A stretch of 64,000 nucleotides of DNA from Bifidobacterium olomucense (GTDB taxonomy: Bacteria > Actinomycetota > Actinomycetes > Actinomycetales > Bifidobacteriaceae). Position 1 is the first letter of the stretch. Every line of letters begins with the position of its first letter. Under the pieces are notes generated by a model. It searched no databases. It was not told the origin of the DNA and saw only the letters and a program-made list of their open reading frames with translations. Shown piece after piece: positions 1-9,433 of this stretch. The DNA is taken from NCBI RefSeq assembly GCF_012932375.1, contig NZ_JAAIIG010000001.1, positions 62,001-126,000 on the forward strand, read 5' to 3'. Made by a program: the position numbers and the translations under genes.

Positions 1-1
1 G

Positions 2-379
2 CAGCCGATTGAAAATTACAACGGCACTTGGATCGTCTACGGTCTGGGCAATACCGTCACCGAATCCGCGAATACGCCGGAGACACTGGTGAACAATCAG
101 GGCGTCACCGCGCGTATCCAGTTCGCCGGCAAAAAGGGCGTCAAGGGTTCCTGGCGGGTGAACCGCATCGACTGGGTGCCTACCGCCAATGTGCATCAGG
201 GGAAGTATCAGTGGTGTCCGATCTCGTCCGATCACCCGATCGGCGCATGTTGGGATGAATCGTATGATGCGCAGATTCGTCAGCGCATCTGGGATGTCAT
301 CTATTCGATGGGTGCCGACCAGAACGTAGTACGTGAATGGAACATCACTCAGGAGCAGTCCGCCAAATCCGCGCAGTAA
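2..379 (+). CDS. CapA-family protein, C-terminal part (5' truncated)
   Basis: An open frame enters from the left edge and stops with TAA, giving 125 residues without a start. The opening residues QPIENYNGTWIVYGLGN match the end of the metallophosphatase-like core of CapA/PgsA proteins, where a similar segment reading roughly plus-sequence, YNGKLIAYSLGNF is usual. The rest (Trp-rich, with two Cys) looks like the C-terminal accessory part. CapA proteins take part in poly-gamma-glutamate or capsule export in some bacteria, but many actinobacterial members have no known substrate. The N-terminal catalytic motifs lie outside the window, so activity cannot be judged. The next gene starts within 25 bases, which suggests co-transcription. 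Confidence 0.7.
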   Translation, partial: QPIENYNGTWIVYGLGNTVTESANTPETLVNNQGVTARIQFAGKKGVKGSWRVNRIDWVPTANVHQGKYQWCPISSDHPIGACWDESYDAQIRQRIWDVIYSMGADQNVVREWNITQEQSAKSAQ

Positions 380-403
380 GTGGGGCGGCGAGGAGCGTCG
401 CAG

Positions 404-1459
404 ATGACCACGCCGCGATTCTCCCACCGCCGGCCTATGGTGGTGCCCATGACCGAGATTTACGAAACCCAACCCGAGCGCACCGATTTGCCACTGGTGG
501 TCATGCCTGCCGTACTCGGGGCGATGATCGATCCCATCAAGGCGCAATTTCCTGTGCTCAAGGATGTAGCCCGTGTACGCATGTTCGAGGAGTTCACTTC
601 GGATGAGACCGTACTCATCGAGCGGCTCGCTGAAGCTGATGCCCTGCTGGTAGGCGGCTACCATATTTCGGATGGCATGTTGCGTGCCATCGCCGGCCAT
701 GTCAAATGCATCGTGTTCTGCGGTACCGGAGTGGCCAGCTACATCAATCTCGATCTGGCACGCGAACTCAAGGTTCGTGTATGCAATGCGGAACATTACG
801 GCGATCATGCGGTGGCGGAGCATACATTCGCTCTGCTGTTCGAACTGATTCGCCGCACTGGCACGTTGGATAAGGATGTCAAGGACGGCAACTGGGCATG
901 GGCTGGTGGAGACGGTCTGCAATTGGCCGGCCGTCGTATGGGCATCATCGGATTGGGCGGCATCGGTGCCACCGTGGCCTCCATCGCACGGGCCTTCGGC
1001 ATGGAGGTGTCCGCATGGAATTCGCACGTGCCTGCCGAACATTTCGCACGATCAGGTGCCACGCCGGTGAACGATCTCAACGAGCTCATCGAAACCAGCG
1101 ATGTGGTTTCCGTTCATCTGCCGCTCAATGACGCCACACGTGGCATCATCACCGCCGACAATCTCGATCATCTGCGCCCCGGCACATTGTTCGTGAACAC
1201 CGCGCGTTCCGAAGTCATCGCATCCGGCGCGTTGCTCGCAAGGTTGCAGCGCGGCGATATCCCCGCCGCCCTTGACGTGTTTGACCATGAGCCGTTGAAG
1301 GCCTCGGATCCGGTCTGCCATATACCTGGCATCGTGCTCACGCCGCATGTCGGCTGGCGTACGGACGGTGCATTCAAGGAGCTCACCCGCCAGATGATCG
1401 CATGTCTGAAGGCGTATTTCGCCGGAGAGGACTATAACGTCGTCGTCTCCGAGCGCTGA
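404..1459 (+). CDS. D-isomer-specific 2-hydroxyacid dehydrogenase family protein
   Basis: A 351-residue NAD-dependent oxidoreductase of the D-2-hydroxyacid dehydrogenase/phosphoglycerate dehydrogenase fold. The Rossmann motif GIIGLGGIG is near residue 182. The catalytic triad is visible in order: Arg in NTARSEV (about 265), Glu in DVFDHEP (about 291) and His in LTPHVGW (about 312). There is no ACT-type regulatory domain after the catalytic part, so it is not a long-form SerA. ATG at 404 was chosen because GAGGAG lies just upstream; an in-frame GTG at 380 and an ATG at 449 are alternatives. The 2-oxoacid substrate cannot be read from sequence. The gene follows the CapA-like gene closely. Confidence 0.85.
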   Translation: MTTPRFSHRRPMVVPMTEIYETQPERTDLPLVVMPAVLGAMIDPIKAQFPVLKDVARVRMFEEFTSDETVLIERLAEADALLVGGYHISDGMLRAIAGHVKCIVFCGTGVASYINLDLARELKVRVCNAEHYGDHAVAEHTFALLFELIRRTGTLDKDVKDGNWAWAGGDGLQLAGRRMGIIGLGGIGATVASIARAFGMEVSAWNSHVPAEHFARSGATPVNDLNELIETSDVVSVHLPLNDATRGIITADNLDHLRPGTLFVNTARSEVIASGALLARLQRGDIPAALDVFDHEPLKASDPVCHIPGIVLTPHVGWRTDGAFKELTRQMIACLKAYFAGEDYNVVVSER

Positions 1460-1514
1460 ACTGCCGCACGGGGCTCATCGAACCAACTCGCGGAACTCAT
1501 CAAGGATGTGAACT

Positions 1515-2159
1515 ATGCAGACGATTCTCAACTCGCCTTCCGCTCCCGCGCACGATGCGCTGGTCGAGAAGAAGTCCGAGTTCATCGGTGACGCCGCCCA
1601 CGTCGATGATCTGGATGAAGCGCTTGCGTTCGTCGCCTCGATTCGTGAGCAGCATCCCAAAGCCCGTCATGTGGCCTATGCTGCGGTGTGCGGCGGTGCC
1701 GATGGACGGCTGTCGGAACGCATGAGTGATGACGGCGAGCCGTCCGGTACGGCAGGCAAGCCGATTCTCGATGTGCTCAAACAGTCCGGCACCACCGATT
1801 GCGTGGTCGCTGTCACCCGGTATTTCGGCGGTATCCTGCTGGGATCGGGTGGTTTGGTGCGCGCCTATTCGTCGGCGGCGTCACTGGCGCTGAAATCGGC
1901 GCAAGTGGCACGCATCATGACGGCCCGCCAATATCTGGTGCATCTCGAATATCCGCAGTTGGCTCGATTCCAGCAGCTGCTGGGCCAGCTCGGCGCCACT
2001 CAGGAGAATGAATCGTATACGATGAACGTGCAGCTGACCGCCGTGGTGCCTGCCGACCAATGCGATCGGTTCGAGGAACGTGTTCGTGAGATGTTCAATG
2101 CCGCCGTGGTGCCTGAGCCGGGGGCGATGGTCAATATTCCCGTGCCGATTGGCCAGTGA
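1515..2159 (+). CDS. yigZ: YigZ/IMPACT (UPF0029) family protein
   Basis: A 214-residue protein of the YigZ/IMPACT family. The N-terminal UPF0029 domain has the typical motif MSDDGEPSGTAGKPILDVL near residues 74-92, followed by VTRYFGGILLGSGGLVRAY, the most conserved stretch of the family. A smaller C-terminal domain (about residues 135-214) fits the DUF1949 part of bacterial YigZ. Eukaryotic IMPACT modulates the translational stress kinase GCN2; the bacterial role is unsettled and may involve nucleic acid or protein binding. Length is normal. AAGGA precedes the ATG. It lies 55 bases after the dehydrogenase gene on the same strand. Confidence 0.9.
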   Translation: MQTILNSPSAPAHDALVEKKSEFIGDAAHVDDLDEALAFVASIREQHPKARHVAYAAVCGGADGRLSERMSDDGEPSGTAGKPILDVLKQSGTTDCVVAVTRYFGGILLGSGGLVRAYSSAASLALKSAQVARIMTARQYLVHLEYPQLARFQQLLGQLGATQENESYTMNVQLTAVVPADQCDRFEERVREMFNAAVVPEPGAMVNIPVPIGQ

Positions 2160-2242
2160 GAGCATACAGGGATCTCATGCTGTCAGGCTTATATCTCGCA
2201 TAACCATTCTTATCCAATCCGTATCTGACTAAGCTGGAGACC

Positions 2243-2905
2243 ATGACCGAGGACAACGCAGCGACCAATGCAGCAACCGATGTACCAGTGCCCGAACACG
2301 AGAGCGCCGAGCCGCAATCCGACTTTGAGCCGTTGACTGTCACCTATGAGCATCTGCGTCATTCCACCGACGCCGCGGAACTGTCCGAGTTTGCTCGTCG
2401 TCCATTGCCTGACCGTGCCGATCAGGCGGCGTTCTCCCGTGCCACCGCATTGTTGGAAGCCGTGGCGGGCAATCCCAATACGCCGGTGGCCGATCGTGTG
2501 TTCCTCGGCACTGAGATGCCGTTCCCGAATGTGCTGGTCAAGCTTTCCGAGGACCCTGATGCGTCGGTGAGGCAAGCGGTGGCCGCCAATGAGGACAGCA
2601 AAAACTGGCTGGTGGGAAGACTGACCAAAGATCCGGTGCCGCAGGTGCGCGACACAGCTTTGAAGAACAAGCGCACCAGTTGGAAGATGCGTCTGGAGGG
2701 GGCGCAGAATCCTGAAGTGGACAGTGAGACTCTGGATTTTCTGGGGGAGCTTGGAACTACGCGTGAGGAGGGCGCCCCGACGGTGCTGTCTTCGATGGTG
2801 CGTCGTGCAGTGGCGCTGAATCCCAATACGTCCGCCCGGATGCTGGAGGTGTTGGCCTCAGACCCTTCAGCTGAGGTACGTCACGCTGCCGAGCAACGAC
2901 GCTGA
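2243..2905 (+). CDS. Leucine-rich-repeat-variant/HEAT-like repeat protein
   Basis: A 220-residue soluble protein without signal peptide or membrane segment. From about residue 75 it shows short helical repeats of the type NPNTPV...LSEDPDASVRQAVAAN, repeated as LTKDPVPQVRDTALKN, RRAVALNPNTS and LASDPSAEVRHAAEQR. This Asp-Pro plus VR-x-AxA pattern is typical of leucine-rich-repeat-variant and HEAT-like proteins of actinobacteria. The first 60 residues are acidic and probably disordered. Such proteins generally act as binding scaffolds; no partner can be named. The stop is followed by a palindromic operator belonging to malQ, so it is probably the end of its transcript. Confidence 0.7.
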   Translation: MTEDNAATNAATDVPVPEHESAEPQSDFEPLTVTYEHLRHSTDAAELSEFARRPLPDRADQAAFSRATALLEAVAGNPNTPVADRVFLGTEMPFPNVLVKLSEDPDASVRQAVAANEDSKNWLVGRLTKDPVPQVRDTALKNKRTSWKMRLEGAQNPEVDSETLDFLGELGTTREEGAPTVLSSMVRRAVALNPNTSARMLEVLASDPSAEVRHAAEQRR

Positions 2906-2918
2906 TGTGGCTCTCATC

Positions 2919-2940
2919 GGTATGTGAGCGTTCACATACC
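2919..2940. promoter_or_regulatory. LacI-family operator upstream of malQ
   Basis: Inverted repeat with 9-bp perfect arms, GGTATGTGA and TCACATACC, around a four-base centre GCGT. The core TGTGAGCGTTCACA is close to the ideal operator of LacI-type regulators (TGTGAGCGCTCACA). A -10-like CATAAT follows at 2951-2956, about 75 bases before the malQ start, so the site sits where a repressor would block that promoter. This suggests control by a maltose-type LacI regulator encoded elsewhere. Confidence 0.7.
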
Positions 2941-3029
2941 ATCATGTGGTCATAATTTTACCGCAAAGACGGGTGTCGTAGCGCTTGTCGTACGGTGTGG
3001 CGCTGTTTTCGGGCGTTAGACTGGGGGCT

Positions 3030-5195
3030 ATGAGCGAGAATACCGAGAATGAAGAACGACTGGCGCGTCCGCTGATTCGACTCGCCAAGTTGGTCGGCGT
3101 CGGCACCAGCTACGTAGGCATGAGCCACGACTATCACGAGATAGCCGACGACGTACTCATCGCCGTGCTGGCGGCTCTGGGCATTGACGCCAAGGACGAG
3201 GACGCCCAGGATGCCTCCATCCGACGTATCCTGAAGGAACGGTACAGCCGTCTGGTGGAGCCTACCGTATTGCATACGGTAGGCAAGGAAGACAAGGTGC
3301 TGGTGAACACCGGCATTCTTGACGTGCCGTCGGCCACCATCACGCTGGAAAACGGCGAGGACTATGAAGGCAATATCGAAGTGGGGCCGGGAGACGGTTC
3401 TCAGGCGTTTGATCTCGGAAGCTCCTTTGTCTCCACGGCGGCGCTGATCATTCCCTCCGACATCCCTGCCGGCTATCACACGTTGCATGTCACTGTTGCC
3501 GGGCGCACGCAAGACGCTACGTTGATTAGCGCGCCTGATCATGTGGAGCTGCTTGACCCCATGAAATCCGGTAGCCTATGGGGCTGGATGGCGCAGCTGT
3601 ATTCGATTCGTTCCGCCGGCTCCTGGGGCATCGGCGATTTCGAAGACCTGAAGACCATGCTGGTGAATGCCAAAGGCCAGACCGGTGCGGATTTCGTGCT
3701 GATCAACCCGGTGCATGCCGCCGAACCGGTTTCACCACTGACGCCGTCGCCTTATCTTCCGGTCAGTCGTCGATTGGTGAACTTCACGTACATTCGTCCG
3801 GAGTCGGTACCCGAGTATGCATTGCTGGATGCTCAGGCCAAGCATGACGTCGATGAGCTGCATGCCGAAACCGAACCGCTCAACGGCGACTCGCAGATCA
3901 TTGATCGTGATTCCATGTGGCGCAGCAAGATGCATGCGTTGTGGATTATCTTCAAGGCGGGACGTAAGGCCGAGCGTCAGGCGCAATTCGACGTATTCAA
4001 GCAGGAATGCGGCTCTGATCTGGAAGCATATGCGACGTGGTGCCTGTGCTATGACAAGTGGGGCGCTCCCGAAGACAATGACGAAAGCTGGATTCGTCGA
4101 TTCAACCGAGACTCTCAGGAGATCGCCGATCTCAAGCAACAGTTCCCCGACACGCTTGATTTCTACCGCTGGCTTGAGTGGGTTGCCTCCGATCAGCTTG
4201 CCGCTGCGCAACAGGCCGCCAAAGATGCCGGTATGCATATCGGCGTTATGTCGGATATGGCAGTGGGTGTCCACCCCCTCGGTGCCGATGTATGGTGGAA
4301 TCCTGAGCGATTCGCCAAGGGAGCCACGGTCGGCGCTCCGCCGGACATGTTCAACCAGCAGGGCCAGGACTGGAGCCAGCCGCCGCTGAGCCCTCTGGAC
4401 CTGGAAGCTACGGGATATGAGACGTACCGCAATATGGTCCACGGCATGTTCGCCCGCGCCGGTGCCGTACGCATCGACCATATTCTCGGCCTGTTCCGTC
4501 TGTGGTGGATTCCTTCGCATCACAGCGCCATGGATGGCACGTATGTGTATTACGACGCCGATATCATGCTGGGAATCCTGGCCATTGAGGCTTCGCGCGC
4601 GCATGGCGTGGTAGTGGGAGAAGACCTTGGCGTAGTGCCTGAATATGTGGCTGATTCGCTCTCTGGCCACGGCATCCTCGGCTGCGCTGTGGAATGGTTC
4701 GAGCAGCGCGACGGTGTATTCCGGGCTCCCTCGCAGTGGCGCCCGTATGCATTGGCCTCCGTCAACACCCACGATATGCCGCCGGCGGCGGGATATCTGG
4801 AGTACGAGCATGTCAAGATCCGCGAGCGTCTGGGATTGCTGACCGGCTCCGCCGAAGAGTTCCAAGCCTCGGCCACCGCCGAGCAAAACGCCATGCTGGC
4901 CATGCTTGTGCAGGAGGGCTACCTCGACCCGGAGTTCGCCGAGCATCGCGATGAACATGAGGCGGATATCATTGACGCTTTGTACCGTGCGCTCAAGGGC
5001 TCTCCGTGCAAGCTGCTCGCTGCTTCGATCACTGACGCGGTGGGGGAGAAGCGTGCGCAGAACCAGCCGGGTACGAATAATGAATATCCGAATTGGCGAG
5101 TGCCTCTGGCCGACGCCAAGGGAGATGTCGTACCGCTGGAAACGTTGTTCGAAACTCCTGGCGCGCAACGTTTCGCCCAGATTTTCAACAGCTGA
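3030..5195 (+). CDS. malQ: 4-alpha-glucanotransferase (amylomaltase, GH77)
   Basis: A 721-residue GH77 enzyme that transfers alpha-1,4-glucan segments between maltooligosaccharides in the cytoplasm, feeding maltodextrin and glycogen turnover. The catalytic residues are visible: the nucleophile Asp in AVRIDHILG (about 480), the acid/base Glu in VVGEDLGVVPE (about 530) and the stabilising Asp in NTHDMPP (about 579). An N-terminal extension of about 150 residues before the barrel is normal for actinobacterial MalQ. ATG at 3030 (MSENTENEE) was chosen because a GGGGG ribosome site precedes it; the frame stays open upstream. A LacI-type operator lies ahead and a terminator follows, so it is probably monocistronic. 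Confidence 0.95.
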   Translation: MSENTENEERLARPLIRLAKLVGVGTSYVGMSHDYHEIADDVLIAVLAALGIDAKDEDAQDASIRRILKERYSRLVEPTVLHTVGKEDKVLVNTGILDVPSATITLENGEDYEGNIEVGPGDGSQAFDLGSSFVSTAALIIPSDIPAGYHTLHVTVAGRTQDATLISAPDHVELLDPMKSGSLWGWMAQLYSIRSAGSWGIGDFEDLKTMLVNAKGQTGADFVLINPVHAAEPVSPLTPSPYLPVSRRLVNFTYIRPESVPEYALLDAQAKHDVDELHAETEPLNGDSQIIDRDSMWRSKMHALWIIFKAGRKAERQAQFDVFKQECGSDLEAYATWCLCYDKWGAPEDNDESWIRRFNRDSQEIADLKQQFPDTLDFYRWLEWVASDQLAAAQQAAKDAGMHIGVMSDMAVGVHPLGADVWWNPERFAKGATVGAPPDMFNQQGQDWSQPPLSPLDLEATGYETYRNMVHGMFARAGAVRIDHILGLFRLWWIPSHHSAMDGTYVYYDADIMLGILAIEASRAHGVVVGEDLGVVPEYVADSLSGHGILGCAVEWFEQRDGVFRAPSQWRPYALASVNTHDMPPAAGYLEYEHVKIRERLGLLTGSAEEFQASATAEQNAMLAMLVQEGYLDPEFAEHRDEHEADIIDALYRALKGSPCKLLAASITDAVGEKRAQNQPGTNNEYPNWRVPLADAKGDVVPLETLFETPGAQRFAQIFNS

Positions 5196-5216
5196 GGCGT
5201 CGAAAACGCGTTGAAA

Positions 5217-5264
5217 GGGCGGGTTGACCCGGTGTGAATGGGTCGGCCCGCCCTCTCATATTTT
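5217..5264 (+). terminator. Rho-independent terminator after malQ
   Basis: GGGCGGG and GACCC pair with GGGTC and CCCGCCC around a short loop, followed by a T-rich stretch ending in TATTTT. It lies about 20 bases after the malQ stop. Confidence 0.85.
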
Positions 5265-5282
5265 CGCCGCGCCGATGTCCCC

Positions 5283-5310
5283 GTGACAATGTCAAGACCG
5301 GCGATATACT
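5283..5310 (+). promoter_or_regulatory. Promoter of rplM-rpsI
   Basis: GTGACA, 16 bases, then TATACT, a good sigma-70-type match. It leaves a leader of about 165 bases before rplM, long enough for autogenous control, although no named leader structure was recognised. Confidence 0.6.
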
Positions 5311-5482
5311 AGTGGATTGTTGTGTTTCCCTAAGGGGTCCTTCAAAGCGCTATCCCACTCGCCATCGAGGACTTTCAGGGAGCCCACGGATAATGAGGTT
5401 CGACGCCTTCTGGATGCGGCCCTGACCAAGCCACGCCAGGCAGCCGAGAGCCCGGAACACAATGAATAGAAAAGGTAATGCA

Positions 5483-5932
5483 GTGAAAACTTTCACTCCG
5501 AAGCCAGCTGATCTGACTCACGACTGGTATGTCATCGACGCCACCGACGTGGTGCTCGGCCGTCTTGCCTCCCAGGCTGCTATTCTGCTGCGCGGCAAGA
5601 ACAAGCCGACCTTCGCTCCTCACGCCGATTCCGGCAACCACGTGATCATCATCAACGCCGACAAGATTGCTCTGACCGGCAACAAGATGGGCAAGGAACT
5701 GTACGCACACTCCGGTCGTCCCGGTGGCCTGCGTCGCGATTCCTACGCCGAGCTGCTTGAGAAGAACCCCGAGCGCATCATCAAGTCCGCCATCAAGGGC
5801 ATGCTGCCGAAGAACCGTCTGTCCAAGGCACAGCTCGACCGTCTCCGCATCTTCCGCGGCGCCGAGCACCCGCACACCCCGCAGAAGCCCCAGGTCTTCG
5901 AGATCGCTCAGGTCTCGCAGCAGGCTAAGTGA
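5483..5932 (+). CDS. rplM: 50S ribosomal protein L13
   Basis: A 149-residue large-subunit protein, an early assembly protein that binds 23S rRNA. The family signature [18 protein letters not shown] follows the start, and the conserved segment [13 protein letters not shown] appears in the second half. The GTG at 5483 gives the usual family length (about 147), with AAAAGG upstream. An in-frame ATG at 5462 would add seven residues and is less likely. It pairs with rpsI, as in almost all bacteria. Confidence 0.97.
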   Translation: MKTFTPKPADLTHDWYVIDATDVVLGRLASQAAILLRGKNKPTFAPHADSGNHVIIINADKIALTGNKMGKELYAHSGRPGGLRRDSYAELLEKNPERIIKSAIKGMLPKNRLSKAQLDRLRIFRGAEHPHTPQKPQVFEIAQVSQQAK

Positions 5933-5954
5933 AACCTGAGAGGAGATAAGAATC

Positions 5955-6446
5955 ATGGCTGAAAACACCAACGACTCCCAGGTTGTCGAGACCGAAGAGG
6001 AGCTCACCAACTACACCACCGAGACCAACGCTGGCGCTGGCACCGGCACCTCCGCGATCGAGCCGGGCTACGGCACCGGTCGTCGTAAGGAAGCTGTGGC
6101 CCGTGTCCGTCTGGTTCCGGGTTCCGGCAAGTGGACCGTCAACGGCCGCACTCTGGAGGAGTACTTCCCCTCCAAGCTGCAGCAGCGTGAGGTCAACTCC
6201 CCGATCGTCCTGCTCAAGCTCGAAGGCAAGTTCGACGTGATCGTCCTCGTTGACGGCGGCGGCACCACCGGTCAGGCCGGTGCCATCCGTCTCGGCGTGG
6301 CCCGCGCCCTGAACGCCATCGATCGTGACGCCAACCGCGCCGCCCTGAAGAAGGCCGGCTTCCTGACCCGCGACGCCCGCGTCGTGGAGCGCAAGAAGGC
6401 TGGTCTGCACAAGGCTCGTCGCGCCCCGCAGTTCTCCAAGCGTTAA
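5955..6446 (+). CDS. rpsI: 30S ribosomal protein S9
   Basis: A 163-residue small-subunit protein whose C-terminal tail reaches the P-site tRNA. The S9 core begins at [16 protein letters not shown] (about residue 38) and ends in the conserved RRAPQFSKR. About 35 acidic residues precede the core, an N-terminal extension common in actinobacteria. AGGAG precedes the ATG. It is translated 22 bases after rplM and ends before a strong terminator. Confidence 0.97.
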   Translation: MAENTNDSQVVETEEELTNYTTETNAGAGTGTSAIEPGYGTGRRKEAVARVRLVPGSGKWTVNGRTLEEYFPSKLQQREVNSPIVLLKLEGKFDVIVLVDGGGTTGQAGAIRLGVARALNAIDRDANRAALKKAGFLTRDARVVERKKAGLHKARRAPQFSKR

Positions 6447-6472
6447 TTTCGCTTTCGGACTGTACCGAGCAT

Positions 6473-6512
6473 CAAAGAACCCTTCGTGGATGCGTCCGCG
6501 AAGGGTTCTTTG
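6473..6512 (+). terminator. Terminator after rpsI
   Basis: AAAGAACCCTTCG and CGAAGGGTTCTTT form a 13-bp stem with an AT flank. It closes the rplM-rpsI operon. Confidence 0.85.
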
Positions 6513-6629
6513 CTATACCAACATCTATGCATGGTCTGTATGCGTGGCCTGTTGCCTTTGCCCAGGCTCAGGCAGTCGTACGGTTCAGGCCTCACGACTC
6601 AAGCCGCAAGGCCTCGAACCTAGGGAATA

Positions 6630-9344
6630 TCACACCTGCTTCATCAGCGTGATGCTTAGTGCCGGCATGGTCCACACATGTGGCGATGGCTTGGTGGCCG
6701 ACTCCGCTACTACATCGGCCGTCGGGGCCTTGTCGACCGGGGCCTTATCGGCGGAGACGGTGCCCTCTGCCGAAGCTGATGCGCCGCCTCCATGCACAGT
6801 CGCTGACGACTCGGCAGGCGGGCCGTCAACCTCAACCGTTTGCGCGGTAGTTGGACGGACCTGACCGCGTTGTTGCGTTTGCTGTTCTTTGCCGCCCTCC
6901 GGGCTGTCGGCGGTACGCCGCCGCGTCACCTTAGCGAATTCAGCGGTAGGAGCGGACCGGGATTCCTGCAGCATGGCGAACGTGGCCGCATCCACATCGG
7001 ACATGCCCTCGGCTTTCATGCGCGCCGTGGCCTCTTCGGCAAGACGGCGCACGGTTTCGCTGGCGTTCTGCACATGCTGCATCCACACGCTGATGTCATC
7101 GTCGTCGTTTGGCTTCACGACGCCGCCATGCCCCGGCCATCTGCCATTGATCTCAGCGGAACACCATTTCGGCACCCATGTGCTGTCTGAAGGCAGGGTG
7201 AACTGCCGGTCTTCGTCCACACCATTGACCACGATGCACACGTCCACTTCACTATTGGAGAGCAATCGCATGGTGAAGCTTCTCGTGGACAGATCGAACC
7301 AATCCCGTTCGGCGGGGGCATTGCCGTTGGGCAGGAACCATTTGACGCGGTCTGATGGCTTGAACAGGCCGATCTGCGTCAGGCGGGTGAAGAAATCCTC
7401 GTGATGGTACAGATCCAAGGATTTGCGCAGCGCAACCAGATGGGACACGGTCTCCAGACGACGCATCTCGCGCGTCTTCTGCGGCGAATACAGCCAGTCC
7501 CAGTTGAGCCAGGTGATGTCGTTGTCCTGGCAGTAGGCATTGTTGTTGCCATCCTGCGTATTGCGGAATTCGTCGCCTGCCAGCATCATCGGTGTGCCCA
7601 ACGAGAGTAGCAGTGTCCCCATCATGTTCATGGCGGCCTGCTCGCGAGCCGTGATCACATCCAAATCATCAGTAACGCCTTCCACGCCGAAATTGGCGGA
7701 GTGATTTACCGAAGAGCCGTCATTGTTGTGTTCTCCGTTGGCCTCGTTGTGTTTGGTGCGGTAACGAGTCAGATCGGTGAGCGTGAAGCCGTCATGGCAG
7801 GTGACGAAATTGATGGAAGCGGTGGCGCCGCGTCCGGGGTCAGTGGCGAACAGGTCCGCCGAGCCGCACAGTCTGGTGGCGATCTCCTGTAATTGGGTAC
7901 GACCGAAATCGCTGCTGCCGTCCACATCCTCCAGCCAGAATGTACGGATCGTGTCGCGGAAACGATCGTTCCACTCGGCAAAGGGGATGCCGAACTGCCC
8001 GGTGCGCCAACCGAAGTTCCCCAGATCCCAAGGCTCCATGATGAGCTTCAGATTGCCGAGCAGCAGGTCGGAACGCAGCGCATACAGGAAGGGATGATGA
8101 TGGGTGAATTCACCTTCCAGGCGTGCAAGGGTCACACCCAGATCGAAACGGAAGCCGTCGATGCCGATTCGTTTGGCCCAATAGCGCAACGAATCGACGG
8201 CAAAGGTGACGACGTGTGTATTCGTAAAGTCAAGCGTGTTGCCGCAGCCGGTGGTGTCTTCCAGACGTCCGGGATTCGATTTTTGATGACGGTAGTAGGC
8301 TAGATCGTCCAATCCTCGCCAGCAGACGGTAGGGCCTTCCACGCCGCCCTCGCAGGTGTGGTTGTAGACCACATCCATGATGACCTCGAAGCCGGCCTCA
8401 TGTAAGGCGCGCACCATGTCGATAACCTCTTGCCGTACCGCTGTGGCACCCTTTTCCTGAGCGGCCTTGGTGGCGTAGGAAGGCTCGGGGGAGAAGTAAC
8501 TCAGCGTGGAATAACCCCAATAGTTGCCTCGTCCATGCTCCTGCAGGAACAGCTCGTCCTGCTTGGCTTGGATGGGCAGCAGTTCAATGGAAGTGACGCC
8601 CAGATTCTGCAGATAGGCAAGTGTGGTGGGATGTGCGAGTCCGGCATAAGTGCCGCGCAACGCTTCGGGCAGCCAAGGTGCGTTGGCGGTGAAGCCTTTG
8701 ACATGCATTTCGTAGATTACGGTTTTACGCCAGGGCACATGCGGGTGCTCTGGGTCGCCTTCATGTTTATGGACGTCGCGATCATCGATGGCCACGGAGA
8801 CCGGCACATGACCGAGTGAATCCACGGTGCTCATGTCGCCGTAAGCGGAGCCGAGCACCTTGCCGTCCACTACCTCGCACTCATAGGAGAACGCGGACGG
8901 TGCGAGTTCCATTGAGCCGTCGATGCCTTTGCCATATGGGTCGAGCAGGAATTTATATGGATTGAATCGCACGCCGTGTTTCGGGTCCCAAGCGCCATCC
9001 ACACGGTATCCGTATTTCATCCCGTCCCATGCCTTGGGCAGGTGCACGTACCATAGACCGTAATTCGGTCCGGTCATACGGAACAAGGTTTCGCGCACGT
9101 ACAGGTGCTCGATGATGCGTGTGCAGACCGGAAACTCATGTATTTGCTGCAGGAACGATACGTTCGGATCGTTGAACAGGCGTATGGAGTCCTGGAAGAA
9201 CGCGCTGGGCTGATCAATGGACTCAAGGACGCACAGCCAGACCTGATCGGCGGTTTCCGAACGGACTACGACGTCCGCGCCCCCATCTTCGGTGAAATAG
9301 AACCCCGGTCGAGTGGCATAGCGATGCAACGCTGGATTTCTCAT
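6630..9344 (-). CDS. glgX: Glycogen debranching enzyme GlgX (GH13) with C-terminal insertion
   Basis: A 904-residue GH13 enzyme that cleaves alpha-1,6 branches in glycogen or limit dextrins. An N-terminal CBM48-like part precedes the barrel. Catalytic residues are the nucleophile Asp in DGFRFDLG (about 400), Glu in LIMEPWDLG (about 438) and Asp in TCHDGFTL (about 516). The protein is about 150-200 residues longer than usual GlgX. The excess lies near the C terminus (about 765-885): a charged helical stretch, then a Thr/Ala/Pro-rich low-complexity run, before a last beta strand VWTMPALSITLM that normally closes the domain. With malQ nearby it points to glycogen metabolism. It is convergent with rpsI. 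Confidence 0.93.
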   Translation of the reverse strand: MRNPALHRYATRPGFYFTEDGGADVVVRSETADQVWLCVLESIDQPSAFFQDSIRLFNDPNVSFLQQIHEFPVCTRIIEHLYVRETLFRMTGPNYGLWYVHLPKAWDGMKYGYRVDGAWDPKHGVRFNPYKFLLDPYGKGIDGSMELAPSAFSYECEVVDGKVLGSAYGDMSTVDSLGHVPVSVAIDDRDVHKHEGDPEHPHVPWRKTVIYEMHVKGFTANAPWLPEALRGTYAGLAHPTTLAYLQNLGVTSIELLPIQAKQDELFLQEHGRGNYWGYSTLSYFSPEPSYATKAAQEKGATAVRQEVIDMVRALHEAGFEVIMDVVYNHTCEGGVEGPTVCWRGLDDLAYYRHQKSNPGRLEDTTGCGNTLDFTNTHVVTFAVDSLRYWAKRIGIDGFRFDLGVTLARLEGEFTHHHPFLYALRSDLLLGNLKLIMEPWDLGNFGWRTGQFGIPFAEWNDRFRDTIRTFWLEDVDGSSDFGRTQLQEIATRLCGSADLFATDPGRGATASINFVTCHDGFTLTDLTRYRTKHNEANGEHNNDGSSVNHSANFGVEGVTDDLDVITAREQAAMNMMGTLLLSLGTPMMLAGDEFRNTQDGNNNAYCQDNDITWLNWDWLYSPQKTREMRRLETVSHLVALRKSLDLYHHEDFFTRLTQIGLFKPSDRVKWFLPNGNAPAERDWFDLSTRSFTMRLLSNSEVDVCIVVNGVDEDRQFTLPSDSTWVPKWCSAEINGRWPGHGGVVKPNDDDDISVWMQHVQNASETVRRLAEEATARMKAEGMSDVDAATFAMLQESRSAPTAEFAKVTRRRTADSPEGGKEQQTQQRGQVRPTTAQTVEVDGPPAESSATVHGGGASASAEGTVSADKAPVDKAPTADVVAESATKPSPHVWTMPALSITLMKQV

Positions 9345-9433
9345 GACTCCATTGTAGACGTGTTGCCGTTAAGCGGCGGAATTCTTGATTTGGGAGGGAA
9401 CCTTTGTCTGCATGGCGTTTGGGCATTGATTGT

